A stretch of DNA of 64,000 bases. Source: Telmatactis stephensoni. Lineage: Eukaryota; Cnidaria; Anthozoa; Actiniaria; Isophelliidae. This document shows, piece after piece, positions 47,414-61,321 of this stretch. The first letter of the stretch is position 1. Each line of letters starts with the position of its first letter. The stretch is taken from assembly GCA_029948255.1 (NCBI GenBank), contig JALIZF010001722.1, forward strand, positions 62,001 through 126,000, given 5' to 3'. Both the position numbers and the translations under genes were made by a program. Under the pieces are notes generated by a model. That model was not told the origin of the DNA, did not search any database, and worked only from the letters and a program-made list of their open reading frames with translations.

Positions 47414-49296
47414 AATTCTTTGATTTCATCTATAGTTTTAAAATGAAATGTCCATTTCGAGCTATATAATTTGCCAGGGGGTTCCACAAGGATCTATATT
47501 TGGTCCCGCTATCGATGCTCGTACATATTTTTAGTCGAGGGAACGAAGGCGAATTAGTAACAAAAAATCTTAAATAAGACATTATTCACAATCGAAACCC
47601 TTCCAAGTTAAATGATACTTGATATGATGTGCTTGAATTTTGCCAGATATTAGCTTTGGCTTACTGTGCTTGTATGTTCGCAATGTAAGTCTTTCTTTCT
47701 ATATATATACTTACAGAGTACTTTGTAACGGAGAGCATCAATGAAAATCCAGGTGACACTATTGTCCCATATTGGTCCATCAATGGGTCATCACTCTGGT
47801 CGTGGACCAACACTTTAAACCCTGGACTTTTATAGCTGAACATCCCATAGTACTCATCAAGTTCAGGATTTAGAATCAGATTCAGTCCTTGTTGACTTCC
47901 TCCAGCTCCACTGACGTTAAGAAGAGGATGGCCTTCTTTTCCAGAGTTGAAAGTATAGCAAAGACCTCTCTGGAAATAAGAATTCGTGTTTTTGTCGTTG
48001 TTGTTGCTGTTGTTGTCAGTTTATATACCTATTTAAATTAATGTTGTCGGCAAAAGCTTACGCGACTCACCCGAAAGGGAGTATGGGTAGAAATTACTAA
48101 AGCTATAGAACAAATCAGCCATACGACAACTCAAAATAGCTTACATTGACCTTAAACACTAAAGACCTTCAGTTGGTGATGCTAAAATCAAGACCAAACC
48201 TGAAAGGAGAGTAATTTTTTGCCTACTACCCATACTCCGTCCTTTTCGGCCTTGTCGCGTAGACTTGAGACTTCTCGTACGACAACCTTTTTTGAAATAG
48301 GTGTATATATTCAGTACAAAATAGGCGCAAAGGTCAGGCTATACAAAGAATAATTGTAAATGGTTTGAATTGGTCTCGCCCAAAATATCAAGTTTCTGTA
48401 CTAGCGCATTCTAAGCGTGTGTTTAGGTGAGGGGTTTTGTCGCGGACTTAAGATCGTTACGGGACGCACGAGGTCCAGCCCAAAACGAAAAGACCAAACT
48501 CTCACCCCCAAAGAAATCCCCCTTTGAATAAGATTCTCTAATTTTGTTAATATTTCTTTAAACGAACAACATGTAAATTGTGTTTTTGCGAATGTGAGGT
48601 GGAAATGTTTGAATGTGTAAATGATATCGATCAGTGTCGCAGGCATGAACCACTACGGAGAGATGTCCGAAATAAAAAAATATTTCTCAGTCTAGATATA
48701 ATATCCCTCGAGACAAGTGCATAAACTTATTTGATATAGTAAATCTTTAGCTGATATAAAACTACTGACATTATGCATATATACTCAAAAGAATAAACAC
48801 TTCAACCTACTGTAAACGAAAGAAATCTGGTAAAATTTTTCTCGGAGCACTTCTTGTTGCCCGCCTTCCAGTCACATTGAAGGATCATGTCTTCCAGCTG
48901 GTGACCATTTTTTATCACTGCTTTTTGGACATTAAAGTTTTCATTTGTAAAATTGACGCTTGGTCTTGGCAGCACAACATTAAGACTATCGACGTAAGCT
49001 TGTGCGTCTGTACCAAGAATTTTGCTCTTTTTCATCATGTTTACATTACAAATTGAAATTGCAGGGAATTTGAGAGTTTCGGAGAACTTTAAATCGCGGC
49101 TCACAGTGGTTTCAAATTTTAGTAGCTTTTCTACGAGCAAGAATATTTCCACCACAAGGAAGGAGAACATTGTCAGCATAGCTAAACTCCAAATTACACG
49201 TCGAATGGGGTGATTTCCTCGTACAGTGAAGTGATACCCATGCAAGGTCGTATAAGACGAGAAGGCTTCACCTGTCTTGTTATTTTCTGTGTCCAT
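42995..49296 (-). CDS. DEG/ENaC (ASIC/FaNaC-like) sodium channel, 7 exons, last exon frameshifted
   Basis: A trimeric, amiloride-family cation channel subunit of the plasma membrane. Exons (minus): 49296-48811, 47969-47715, 46951-46804, 46676-46616, 44416-44249, 43791-43697, 43129-42995. Phases 0, 0, 1, 2, 2, 1 agree at every junction. The N-terminus has the gating HG motif (His19-Gly20) and TM1 at about 32-57. The extracellular domain includes RGLCYTFNSG, GTIVSPGFS, and cysteine-rich segments ending CKDCPVPC, then STSTYPS. The wrist VEVFFETLEEY precedes the pore. The last exon reads GAVGGI, then needs a shift of one base near 43109-43114 to continue LGLCLGCSLLTLGEFGDLLL, the TM2 with the GxS selectivity filter, ending SIENT. 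The product is about 448 residues, somewhat short for the family. The extra base is a sequencing error or a disabling mutation. The ligand (proton or peptide) cannot be told. Confidence 0.9.
43110..43114 (-). other. Site of the apparent 1-base insertion in the channel TM2 exon
   Basis: GGTGGAATT-G-CTTGGG: dropping one base joins GAVGGI to LGLCLGCS with exactly the family spacing (two residues between GG and GL). Without it, the frame ends prematurely with no pore helix. Confidence 0.7.
43503..43642. repeat. GTTCGTTC/GTTTGTCGTTC minisatellite in a channel intron
   Basis: Units GTTCGTTCGTTTGTC and GTTCGTTTGTT over 140 bp. Long open frames in all registers (RSFVVRSFV, TNERTNDKR) are artefacts. 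Confidence 0.9.
44711..45708. mobile_element. About 1-kb inverted-repeat element in a channel intron, with a nested MITE
   Basis: AGAGAGGGAAACTTGTGATG, GGGGCGCGCGCCGTGATGAT and CCCATCTATTTTTAGTAACC at the left are inverted at about 45625-45708. A second inverted pair, AACTTGGGCTTCCTGTGG-like and CACAGGAAGCCCAA, lies near 45358 and 45535. The left arm is cut by the nested element at 44782-45262. Confidence 0.65.
44782..45262. mobile_element. 480-bp MITE nested in the 1-kb element
   Basis: TIRs GTAACCGGATGCAGTTTAAT ... CTTACCCTACTCCCGT and the exact type of inverse at 45214-45262 (ACGGGAGTAGGGTAAGACG ... CTGCATCCGGTTAC), about 45 bp long. The interrupted host sequence resumes as CACAGGGCCCC, which is continuous in the other arm of the outer element. 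Confidence 0.7.
45904..46136. mobile_element. 233-bp foldback MITE flanked by TTAA
   Basis: TTAA at 45900-45903 and 46137-46140. TIR GGTGGTGTTACACGGGACGA and inverse (TCGTCTCGTGTAACACCGCC), continuing with TTAACGACGATTTT. The core has repeated TTGCAACG / CAACGCGTTGC. It lies in a channel intron. Confidence 0.8.
46338..46516. repeat. (AATC)n tract with AATT variants
   Basis: About 180 bp of ATCA-type units. Followed by an inverted TTAATTGAT-rich stretch to 46570. Simple repeat immediately downstream of a 61-nt channel exon. Confidence 0.9.
47358..47412. repeat. (CT)n microsatellite
   Basis: About 55 bp of CT units in a channel intron. Confidence 0.95.
48018..48312. mobile_element. 295-bp MITE in channel intron 1
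   Basis: TATATACCTATTT at the left and AAATAGGTGTATATA at the right; inside, ACGCGACTCACCCGAAAGGG and GAGTATGGGTAG pair with CTACCCATACTCC and TTTTCGGCCTTGTCGCGTAG. Confidence 0.65.
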
Positions 49297-52156
<2,860 letters not shown>

Positions 52157-53281
52157 TCAGAGTAACCCAAATCCTGTAAGTTTATGTTGTATCACTAAAA
52201 TCGACCGTAGTTCAGCCAACGTTTGCTCTCCATTGCACAGTATAGCTTTCTCGAGTTCCTCACAAAGTGCACATCTTCGTTTCTCTAAATATTCTGAAGT
52301 GCACGAAAGTTGTTCAGAAGATGAAGATTCGGGACTTTGAAAAATGCATTCCATTGTCTCACCCCCAGAAAACGAGTAGCTTTTCTTTTTCTTATCGATG
52401 GAATCTGGTTCATCGTCTTTCAGTTCTCGCTTGAAAACCGACTGCTCATCCGTGACACTTGTACTAGATTCCAAGAGATATTTGGCACTCGAATCGGAGA
52501 AAAGTAGATCTCTATTCCCGGAATCTGTCTTATTATTGATGTGCTTTTGCCTTGATTTTCCTTGGTGTTTCTTACGAAGTTTTCTGCCTAAACCTTTCAT
52601 TCTTACCAACGCCCGAAAAGATATTTTCTTTTTTGACGGCTCCTTTTCAGATCCTGTGCCACGTGCTAAACTATTTGTACCTGTAGTGTGTTCCCGACAC
52701 GTTGTCGAAATGCAAACGTCGTCTTTTCGATTCCTCGAGTCGGCTCCGATCCCGTTTGTATTGAGCTCACTGGAAAAACCTTCTGATATGCGAGACAGTG
52801 AGTCCTCATCACTTAAACTTTTTCCCGCCGAATGTCTCTCCTCTTTGGACTTTTGTCGGTTCAACCGCGCAACAACATTCAAAGACTTCTGCTCCATGCT
52901 TAAACATCCATTTACAGAAGAATGTTTGTCTCTTTGTTCACTTTCATTCCACTTTTGCGCGTGGTGGTTTCTCTCGTCTCGAACGTTGTTTTCTAGTTCT
53001 TCGGAGATTTCGGAGATATGTCTTCCCCTTAGTGAAGAATTTGCAATTTTGGCTTCCGATAAGAATTCGTTTTGTTGATGACTTTGTACGACCTCCTTAA
53101 AAGGCCCCTCGATATTGTCAAGCGTACGAGAAACATGTGAGGTATTTATGAATTCATTTTGAAGCACTTCCTTTCGGTGGCAGTTTATCGTCTCAACTTC
53201 CTCGTATCTTGGTTTTGTACCGTATTGGTTTTCATTTGAATCCGACAAGGTTTGATTCTCCTTCAACATGTCATCAGTCAT
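52157..53281 (-). CDS. Intronless gene of unknown family, member B (374 aa)
   Basis: Not recognised. A single open frame from ATG at 53281 to TGA at 52157-52159, 374 residues, hydrophilic, rich in Ser, Glu, Lys and Asn, with no signal peptide or membrane segment; most looks disordered. A basic patch (about residues 217-247) reads ISFRALVRMKGLG then RKLRKKHQGKSRQKH, a plausible nuclear localisation signal. The final 36 residues start LCEELEK, contain TLAELRSIL and end GFGLL. Both segments match the plus-strand gene at 26369-27148: the basic patch aligns with no gaps (LxRMxxLxxK..K), and the tail shares CEELEK, a G, TLxELR and the terminal GxL. Two Cys (CALC) precede the tail motif here. The stop is at the same place relative to the motif in both. 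Function unknown. Confidence 0.72.
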   Translation of the reverse strand: MTDDMLKENQTLSDSNENQYGTKPRYEEVETINCHRKEVLQNEFINTSHVSRTLDNIEGPFKEVVQSHQQNEFLSEAKIANSSLRGRHISEISEELENNVRDERNHHAQKWNESEQRDKHSSVNGCLSMEQKSLNVVARLNRQKSKEERHSAGKSLSDEDSLSRISEGFSSELNTNGIGADSRNRKDDVCISTTCREHTTGTNSLARGTGSEKEPSKKKISFRALVRMKGLGRKLRKKHQGKSRQKHINNKTDSGNRDLLFSDSSAKYLLESSTSVTDEQSVFKRELKDDEPDSIDKKKKSYSFSGGETMECIFQSPESSSSEQLSCTSEYLEKRRCALCEELEKAILCNGEQTLAELRSILVIQHKLTGFGLL

Positions 53282-56200
53282 TGCTCAGTTGGTGGTTACC
53301 TCATATCGGCGACGTTTTTTCTTTTAACCTCTTAAAACCCATCATTTTGAAGCCAAATCTGCAAACCAATCAGAAGGAAAAAAGTTACTATTATAGACCA
53401 GAAAAACAACTTTGCAATGTGCTCATTCTAGCTACTAATTACCCTACCGCGTGGCAGTATCCCGCATAGACAGATGAACGGAAGAAAATAAACTAAAAAT
53501 TGTGTTTGTTTTGACTAAGATACCTTTGACAATGGACCTAATAACGAACACAGGTTGTCTCTTTGATAGGATTTGAATAGGAAGAGGCAGGAAACAAGCT
53601 AGGAACGCAAATTAATTCTTATTCTTGGCCTTCGTATGCCTATTACCACTTGAATTCCACTGAGATATTTCGCTTATTGCTATTTTCTCCCAAGGCAACA
53701 TGGAGCCAGGCTTGACATAAAAAGTGTTTTGGCGCTTTTAATAGATTCAAATCTATAGAGTTAAGATACATTGACCCTATACTAGGAGACCAATTGGCGA
53801 CCCACAGCTGTTCAGTGGTAAAATATACTATTTACAACGCTGAGTTTACTAGCAAAATTCTGTTTTGCAGACTTTTGATAGGCGCGCCTAGTGTCCGTGG
53901 GCCCATGACTCCTAGCGCAACGATAAAGATTGTATAATCATACAACGATACTAAAGGTACACGCCAATGTTTGAGTGGTTAGCGTGATAATAGCGTGCAA
54001 TATTTAATCACTAAATGACAGCGTACAGAACGCTATCGCTAAACCTTTTAAAAGCAATGAAAAAAGTAGAAAAGAAAGCGCCGCCTCAGATTTTAGCTAT
54101 ATAGAAGAATTAAAATGACAGTTAAGATCTATTTACACCTACCAATACAACTTATTTGTGTTGAACTTGTAGCTTAAAACGAACATGTATCTTTCTTTGA
54201 GCACAAAGAAGAAAGAAAAAAACGAAAAAGAAAAAGGGATGAATGAGAATATAACTGAAAAATTGACTAACGGAGCCTTCAATCAACAGCGATGGTGTTG
54301 GGCTGTAATTTTTGAGTCAATTTTGCTCCAATGATAACCGAAACGGTGCAAACACGAAGTGGTATTTCGTTTCACTAGTCAGCACACTGTAAACCACTTG
54401 AAGGTTTAAAAAGACAGTATTTCGTTTCAAAAGCTTAATCCGCCGAAAGCCACTAGAATCTAAGGCTTAGCACTCTTTATATCTATAAGGTCTTCTTATA
54501 ATAAGAAACCGTATTGAGCTCTGGATCAGTTCTTTTGAGTGGTCGAGGTTCCGCAGTCCGATTCACACGACAACCTTTTCATGGCACGACACCCGTAAAT
54601 CTTGGCACGTGGACTGATTATTTTGGGTACGGCATCCCTATCAGACCAACAAATTTTCTGTTTGTGCCAAAAGTGAAAAATGATGGTTCCGCATGCCAGA
54701 AATAAGGTTGCCATGTTGTTGTGTAAATCGCGCTAAAAGTCCAACCTACCTCTTGTTTGTTCTTTGCCTCTAGCTCAAACACTGCACTCCGATCGCACTA
54801 CTTTAAACATTAAAACCATATATCTGATAATTGAATCAATTCATTTTGAATGTAAAAAAATTGAAAGCATTCTGTTTATCGCGAAGACAAAATCTAATCG
54901 GTTCTGCCCCGAGCTAATTCGGTTGGCCACAACAAATTTAGGCAATTTTGACACAAGACAATGATTATTTTGAATTTCAAAGCGAAAACATTATTTTTGT
55001 GTGTTTTAAAGGTGGAATTTTCTCTTATGGTGAAGTAAAATAAGTATTTCTTTCAAAATAAAAATTCGCAATAATGATTTAGGATTCTATATGGGCACTT
55101 ACTCCAATCGTCTGTCAAATACGGATTGCTCTCAACAGTAATGCTAAATATTTTTAGTGGTTATTAAAATAGGATGAACGACAAACCATCGTTAATTACT
55201 ACCATAAAAACCACGATAATGAATTTAAAACTGATGTTAAAGCTCAGTAAGATGCTATTTAACTCGCTCCTTGCAGACTTTAAAGGGAATTAGGGGAACA
55301 AAGCCAAGAGGAAGAAAGGAAGAAAAACAAAAAATAGAACAGGGAGGAAGGGAGTAAGGGAAGGAAGAAGGGTAAAAGAGGGAAGGGAGGGACGGAGGAT
55401 TGGGGAAAGGAGGGAAGGAGGGAGGGACGAAGAGAGATGAATAGAGGGATAGAGGCAGGAACTCGGCAAGGGAAAGCGATGTAAGAGAGGGATTGAGAAG
55501 GCTTGCGCGCAAGGAGAAATTCAAAAAGAGAGAGAAAAAGATTCATCATAGAATATCTTCCCAGTTAAATCAAGATTCCAAACAGCAGTATATATACCTT
55601 GCACATATACCTTAACGGTCATGCAAATATATAAAGTAGAAGTAGACGTTTAGAAAAATACTTAAAAATACTGGATCGAAACATGAAATTCTTAAAGAAA
55701 ACAACTCTTTTGAATTACGTGCATAAATTAAGGAATTGTAGACGTCATCGACATGTTCCTTGACGCGATTTTTGTCAACACCTACGCACTGGTCTATCCC
55801 TCTCATTTGAAGAAAACAAGTTGATAAAAATCGTGATTTGTACCTGATAATGCAATCATTTATCATAATAAGTACGACAAAAACGTTTATCGGTGTTACA
55901 TTTAAACTTTTTTGAATCTGTACAACAAGTACATTTATGATTTGGCACATCCTTGGCTTTCCCAGCTGATACGTTCCCAGACCAACGCATAGAATATCCC
56001 TGATTGGCTAGAATTTTCTTTCTTTCTGCCAATCAAGTCTTTCCGAGATGATCTCACTCGATACAGGATATTTTCAGCGAAAAATTGATTTCTAGATTTC
56101 GCTATCTTGCCTTTGAACTACGTCAATCATAAATTTCATGCTGTTTTTCATCGAAATGAATTAAAAGGTTGGACTTTGCAGGCTCTACAGATAAGATAAT

Positions 56201-56558
56201 CTATAATGATCACCGCATAATTTGTTACTAAAACCAATTTGCGGTTCTGAAAGCCATGTATTTTGTTGTCAGTTATTTATCAATGTATTGAAGATTTACG
56301 CATTTCATGAAAAAGTAACAATATTATTTCTCTGGGAAAATCAAAATACGTGATATGCGCGCAACCAACGTTAACTCATTTGATTGAATGATGCGGTCTC
56401 CCTGTGTACTTTTCATGCGCACGCGCACTGATAAGGCACGTGATACCTACGTCATAATGATAATCAACCAATTAGGTGCTTTTCTTATTAATTCTGCATG
56501 TGATTGGAATACGACAGAAAGTATAGTTTTGAAGATATAAGCGATGCTACTTTCACAG
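53282..56558. other. 3.3-kb region without a supported gene
   Basis: Probably holds the promoter of the minus-strand intronless gene near 53282 and, if the microexon gene is real, its 5' exons, which I could not find. A purine-rich tract lies at 55312-55460. CCAAT-like and TGACGTCA-free sequence otherwise; nothing recognisable. Confidence 0.4.
55312..55460. repeat. Purine-rich GGAAGGGAGGGA tract
   Basis: About 150 bp mostly A and G, units of GGAAGG/GGGAGG. The Pro/Ser/Leu-rich frames on the opposite strand are artefacts. Confidence 0.85.
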
Positions 56559-59018
56559 AAAAGGCATAACAGACCAAGTAAGAACTATAAAACATTGTGT
56601 ACCTTTATAAAACATCAAGTTTTAGTTTTCTCTCTTTACTATTTAGAAACTAAATCAGTAGCTTCTTATATAATATTCTGAATCAACAAAACCAGTTCGA
56701 GTTTTTAACTTTTCAAAAATTTGCGCTATACGTTTGATGCAAATTTAGGGTGTGTATGCATGACACTAGGGTCATTCTAGCAGGCGAATCATCCTACCTG
56801 CTATACATTTACTACAATCTGTTTACATAGAAATTTGTGCCTTCACTTCGGGTACTAGGATCATCCTACTAAACAGAATGCAGTAAACGTATAGCGCTTG
56901 TCACTGTTTACTAACAAACGAATTGTAATGCTAATGTGCCAACCATTTCACAATAATATTTCACAAGTTCCTTTGAAAAAATAGCCAATCACTGTCTGGT
57001 TGGCACATGAATGATAAAGGCTTACGTCAGAACGTAAGGAGCGCTATAGCAGGTTGGATGATTCGCTTGCTGGGATGATCCTAGTGCTAGGATGATCCTA
57101 GTGTCATGCAAACACCCCCTTAGTCATCTCTCCACCTTGCTTTCCGATTCTTATCCATTTGTTACAAAAGGTACGTTTTGTGCCACTTATGAAGCTTTTT
57201 TTTGTTCTTTTTCTCATTCTTAGACCAAAGAAAACATCGAAAAGACGAAAAAGTAAAGGTACAAGTTTTACAAAAATGACTTCTATCTCAGCATTAAAAT
57301 GAGGTTATATGCATGGAAATTAGCATAAGGTTTTGAAAGCAGGACTTATACTTCCTTTGCGCCATTTTCTTCGCATAACAAGGCCGAATTCAAAAATCAA
57401 TGTATGCAAAATATTTAATGTAGAGGTAGTGAGTGTGAGTGCCAGCAGAATAATAGCCACTACGTGGATCTGCTGTAGAAGATTATTTATTATTTATTTT
57501 ATTCATTTATTATTTACCAGTAGATAATCTCCTAGCTAGTCTCGTCACATGACCAGACCAAGCGCGGTTTACATTAGGATACTAACTATTTGAAGGGATT
57601 TTCAAAAATACATCCGTTGTAAATAAGTCACATAAGACGATCACTGTGCTTATCCTCTAGGATGTAGAAAATAAGGTGTTTATCAGCAAGGTTAATCATA
57701 ATCTCACAAAGCAGGAAGTCGAAAGAGCAAAGGTAAGGAAAGGTTGTCGCTACCCTAAACAAAGGTTTACTAGGTTAATCCTCTTAAAGGAAGACATTAT
57801 CTTTTATTATCATATTTTTCACAGTTGTATAAGTGCATAGAGACCGCAGTAATGCGTAATGCGTCACGACTTCATTTGGAATACTTTATTGTGAGAGTTA
57901 TAAGCTCAAGAAACATACACCTATTTGCACGAACATTGACCCTTTCAAAATCATCGAACTGACGCTGAGACCGAAATGGCTCCTGGGTACACTCGTAATA
58001 TATGGATTTTCACTTGTTTTATCTGTGAATTCGTTACATAATCGTTTGGAATACCAAGAATTTGTCTCAGTCGCTGTTTGAAACTTCCACATACGTGCGC
58101 TTCTTTAAATTATCTAATCAACAGATTTCCCAGTGTTCATTTCGGTCTCAGCTTCTATGTTTTGAAAGGTCAATGTGTTTGCAAATAGGTGTATATAAAA
58201 TTTCACTATATGTCAGTGATGACCAACATTCTAAGGACTATTTTCTGAACTGTATTTTCGGCTAGTCCTTAGTCCAATGTTATCTGAATAAATTAGAAAT
58301 GTCGACACCCGTGAATCATTATTTGACAGAAAGAACATTTATGTAGTATTCTTATTGTAATCTTCTATATTCTTTAGTGTAAAATTCAGACTTTGAGCAA
58401 GGATATCGAACTGTAAGTAATTATCATTTGAGTAATCTTAAATTAATTCAATTTGTCTCCTAAAAGCCGATGATTTTAATTTCTAATTTTTCAGGATAAA
58501 CTAGGAAGAGAATAATTATTTGAAGGTAAAAACAATTTTGGTAGAAGGTGCCTCCTTTGCGCTTCACGAATTCTTCATCAGTTCTAACTTTATCCTTCCA
58601 GAATAAGTTAAAGGAGAAGGCATTCGATCTTCAGATTTGTCAAAATTACAATAAGGTATATATATCCTAAATGTACTGAAATTATGTTGATTCGGAAAGA
58701 GGAAAATAGGACTCCTGTGGTTCCAGAAGTTTTCCAAATCTCATTTTACTCAGTGAAGACTTCACGAATCAAACAGTTGAGTTTAAATAATGTCAAGGAA
58801 TAAGAAAAGAAAGGAAGACCTAAAGAAAGAAAGAAAGAAAGAAATGAATGAATGAATGAATGAATGAATGATCTTTATTTATCCACGAAATTTTATCAGT
58901 TATATACAACTAGTTTACATAAAAGTCGTGCCATAAAATTATATGTACATATGGAAAGGGATAAAATGATAGTATAATGTCATAGTATAATAGACATAGG
59001 GATAATCAAGATATTTTG

Positions 59019-59049
<31 letters not shown>

Positions 59050-61119
59050 CACTTAAGACGTCATCGCATTGAAATCACTTCCTGCATGGAATACACTTGT
59101 CAAGAGAGTTTTCTAATGAGCGACAAGCATCGGCTAGTTTTGAATGTTTTCCAAGACAATTATGTTCAAATACCAATTAAAGAAGACTAAGAATAGCAAT
59201 GTCATTGAAGTGGTTGTTAATTAATGAACTATCGAGAACCCGATAAAAGAAAACATTCACAAAAACCCGAGTTTACTCAATAAACATTGTCTCGTTTAAT
59301 TTTAATACTGAAGTTATTTTTGGAGCCGGAAAGTATTTGACTCATAATATAATTTGTCTCTGTTTCTGAGACTTCCTCCTGGCGGCTTTATTTACTCTAA
59401 TTACAGGAACAGCGCACTATCAATATCAACTTATCCGGACACTGTACTGGCTTTGTGTAACTTGCGATAATTGTAACTCGTGGACAGGAAACCATCGGAA
59501 GTGATTAAGTTAACTCGTGGATATATAAACCACGAGGAGGGATTGGTATGGTGACTTCGAATTCGGTGTCGACACTACAGGATTTTTTTCCAAGACTGTG
59601 AAACAATCCACGTTTTTAAAGCCAATTGCCGTTCCTTAGTTTACTCCGGTCTACTCTAGTTGGAAATAGGCGTAACGTGCTTATTTTAATATGCAAACAC
59701 ACACAACAACACCAACAACAACAAACACTGCTAAAGAATGAATAGAAATCTGTAATACCGTATTACAGGCTGTAAAAAGAGTGCTTAACTGTTTTTTTCC
59801 CTCTCTCTTTTTATACAGTGTTACAGATTTCCATTCATTCTTTATTGTATCTTTATACACCAACACAGTCCAAACTAGTTCACTCACTAGTTTCATACTC
59901 TCTTTTTATACAGTGTTACAGATTTCCATTCATTTTTTATTGTATCTTTATACACCAACGCAGTCCAAACTAGTTCACTCACTAGTTTCATACTCTCTTT
60001 TTATACAGTGTTACAGATTTCCATTCATTCCTTATTGTATCTTTATACACCAACGCAGTCCAAACTAGTTCACTAACTAGTTTCATACTGTCTTTTTATA
60101 CAGTGTTACAGATTTCCATTCATTCCTTATTGTATCGATCTTTATACACCGAAACAGCCCAAACTAGTTCAATCGATAGTTCCGTTTGTGCCGTTTCAAT
60201 ATTTGACATTTCTGACATTTGACATTTTGACATTTTTTATTCAGAAATTAAATATTATTTAAATAATTACACATTTACCTGCTAATAGCATAACGCTAAT
60301 CGAGGCAGGTTGAGAATATAAGATAGATCATTGAAATTTTATACACTAGTATTAAATATATAATATTAAATAGATGGCAAGAATCAGGCTTCATTAGATT
60401 TTCGAGGTAAATAAAACTGCTATTGCACGTAATTTTTCATACAATAATTAGCAATGCGTATTTCTATAGGGAATAGAAAGCCAGCTAAGAGAAGCAAAAA
60501 GTATACGAGAGGTACGTGAAGAAGGTACTTTTGTTAATATGCTCTCTAGAACCTAGTCTAGAAAATGATAGCATTCGATGACACAAGTCTATCTCCCCAA
60601 GTTCAACAATTTGACCTGACGTGTCCCATGTAAACCGGAACAGTTGTAATTATGCTTTGACAACACCGATTACTCCGATTGCCTAAAACAGGTTTTGAGA
60701 AACAACCGTTTTAATTTGAATGAGCACTTTTCATATCTAGTCGTTCTATGTTAGATCAGATTTCGTATGACTGTGAAAACGGCACCGCACGGTCACGGCA
60801 CGGTTATGTGGCATGAAGATCGAATGTTTATATAGACAACACGGCACTGACACGGTACATGGCACGGCGCGGTCCGTTTCACACTCATACGAAAACTGCT
60901 CCAAAGCATGCGGTTTACACGGCACGTTCACGGCAGGAATTTCGAGTGGTTTTGTACACTCGGTATAAAGGTGGAAGTCCAGGAAAAGGAAATGTCATAA
61001 GAATGCACTTACGAGGGCCCCACCAAGCAGAAGAAAGAATGGTAGATATCGAAAGACACTTGACGAAGGATGGTGGTGAAGGATATGGTTGGGAATACTT
61101 GACAGTGAGGCTAAAGTAG
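56559..61119 (+). CDS. Possible microexon-rich gene (coiled-coil-like), unknown function
   Basis: Not recognised and tentative. A run of short AG...GT segments on the plus strand: 56559-56577, 57224-57258, 57661-57675, 57715-57732, 58378-58412, 58505-58525, 58602-58655, 60470-60511, then a terminal exon 60937-61119 with a stop. The first two are 19+35=54 nt and join in frame; most others are 15, 18, 21, 54 and 42 nt, phase 0, encoding charged peptides such as DVENK, EVERAK, EENNYLK, NKLKEKAFDLQICQNYNK and GIESQLREAKSIRE. The terminal exon encodes EFRVVLYTRYKGGSPGKGN, then IRMHLRGPHQAEERM, ending LTVRLK. Heptad-like K/E/L spacing suggests a coiled coil. The 58378 exon (CKIQTLSKDIEL) ends out of phase, a one-base problem. 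Short AG/GT pairs are common by chance; the shared frame is the main support. The 5' end is missing. Confidence 0.3.
56746..57122. mobile_element. 377-bp MITE with CTAGGATGATCC-type repeats
   Basis: Left GGGTGTGTATGCATGACACT then CTAGCAGGCGAATCATCC and CCTGCTATA; right TATAGCAGGTTGGATGATTCG ... CTAGTGTCATGCAAACACCCCC. The right arm has an extra GATGATCCTAGTGCTAG unit. GCGCTATACG / CGTATAGCGC near 56728 and 56889 is a further inverted pair. Confidence 0.7.
57390..57520 (+). repeat. SINE body fragment
   Basis: ATGCAAAATATTTAATGTAG and AGGTAGTGAGTGTGAGTGCC match the body of the SINE at 30541-30862 read on its own strand. It ends in a TTATT-rich tail. The tRNA head is missing. Confidence 0.65.
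57912..58197. mobile_element. 286-bp MITE-like inverted repeat
   Basis: ATACACCTATTTGCACGAAC and ATTGACCCTTTCAAAA at the left pair with TTTTGAAAGGTCAAT and TTTGCAAATAGGTGTAT at the right; GCTGAGACCGAAATG pairs with CATTTCGGTCTCAGC further in. Confidence 0.75.
58825..59048. repeat. Retroelement-like segment bounded by GAAA and GAAT microsatellites
   Basis: (GAAA)n then (GAAT)n at 58825-58869, followed by GATCTTTATTTATCCACGAA-type sequence resembling an inverted retroelement 3' end, then (GAAA)n again at 59021-59048. Confidence 0.5.
59811..60190. repeat. 95-bp tandem repeat, four copies
   Basis: TTATACAGTG starts at 59811, 59906, 60001 and 60096, exactly 95 bp apart. Each unit contains TTACAGATTTCCATTCATT, TTGTATCTTTATACACC and CCAAACTAGTTCACTCACTAG. 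The last copy is more diverged and has a 4-bp insertion (GATC). A related single unit lies at 24850-24935. Confidence 0.95.
60755..60903. mobile_element. CCGTG-rich foldback MITE, second long copy (reverse)
   Basis: Read on the minus strand: GAGCAGTTTTCGTATGAGTG, GAAACGGACCGCGCCGTGCC, GTGCCGTGTTGTCTATATAA, ending CACAGTCATACGAAATCTGATC. It parallels 28978-29145 along its whole length. It abuts the last exon proposed for the microexon gene. Confidence 0.75.
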
Positions 61120-61321
61120 TGGCACAGAACAGGTCGGAATAGAAGGATGTTTGTGACTGCCGTAAGCGACACGTGGTGCAGAAGAACTAAGGAGAGGACT
61201 CAGACAAAACACAATTCTGTCTGTTTCACGCTCATTTGAAAACTGATTTTTAATTTTTGAGTTTTGATTAGGCGACGCAAAATTAAATATATAATGTCCT
61301 CCGATTTTTCACCCCGAATAC

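Noticed and set aside
55255..55549. Ser/Pro/Leu-rich frames on the minus strand
   Set aside because: Come from a purine-rich tract on the plus strand; no family features.
58495..58525. 31-nt exon in the microexon chain
   Set aside because: Contains stops when joined to the preceding segment; the 21-nt version from 58505 is open and is used instead.
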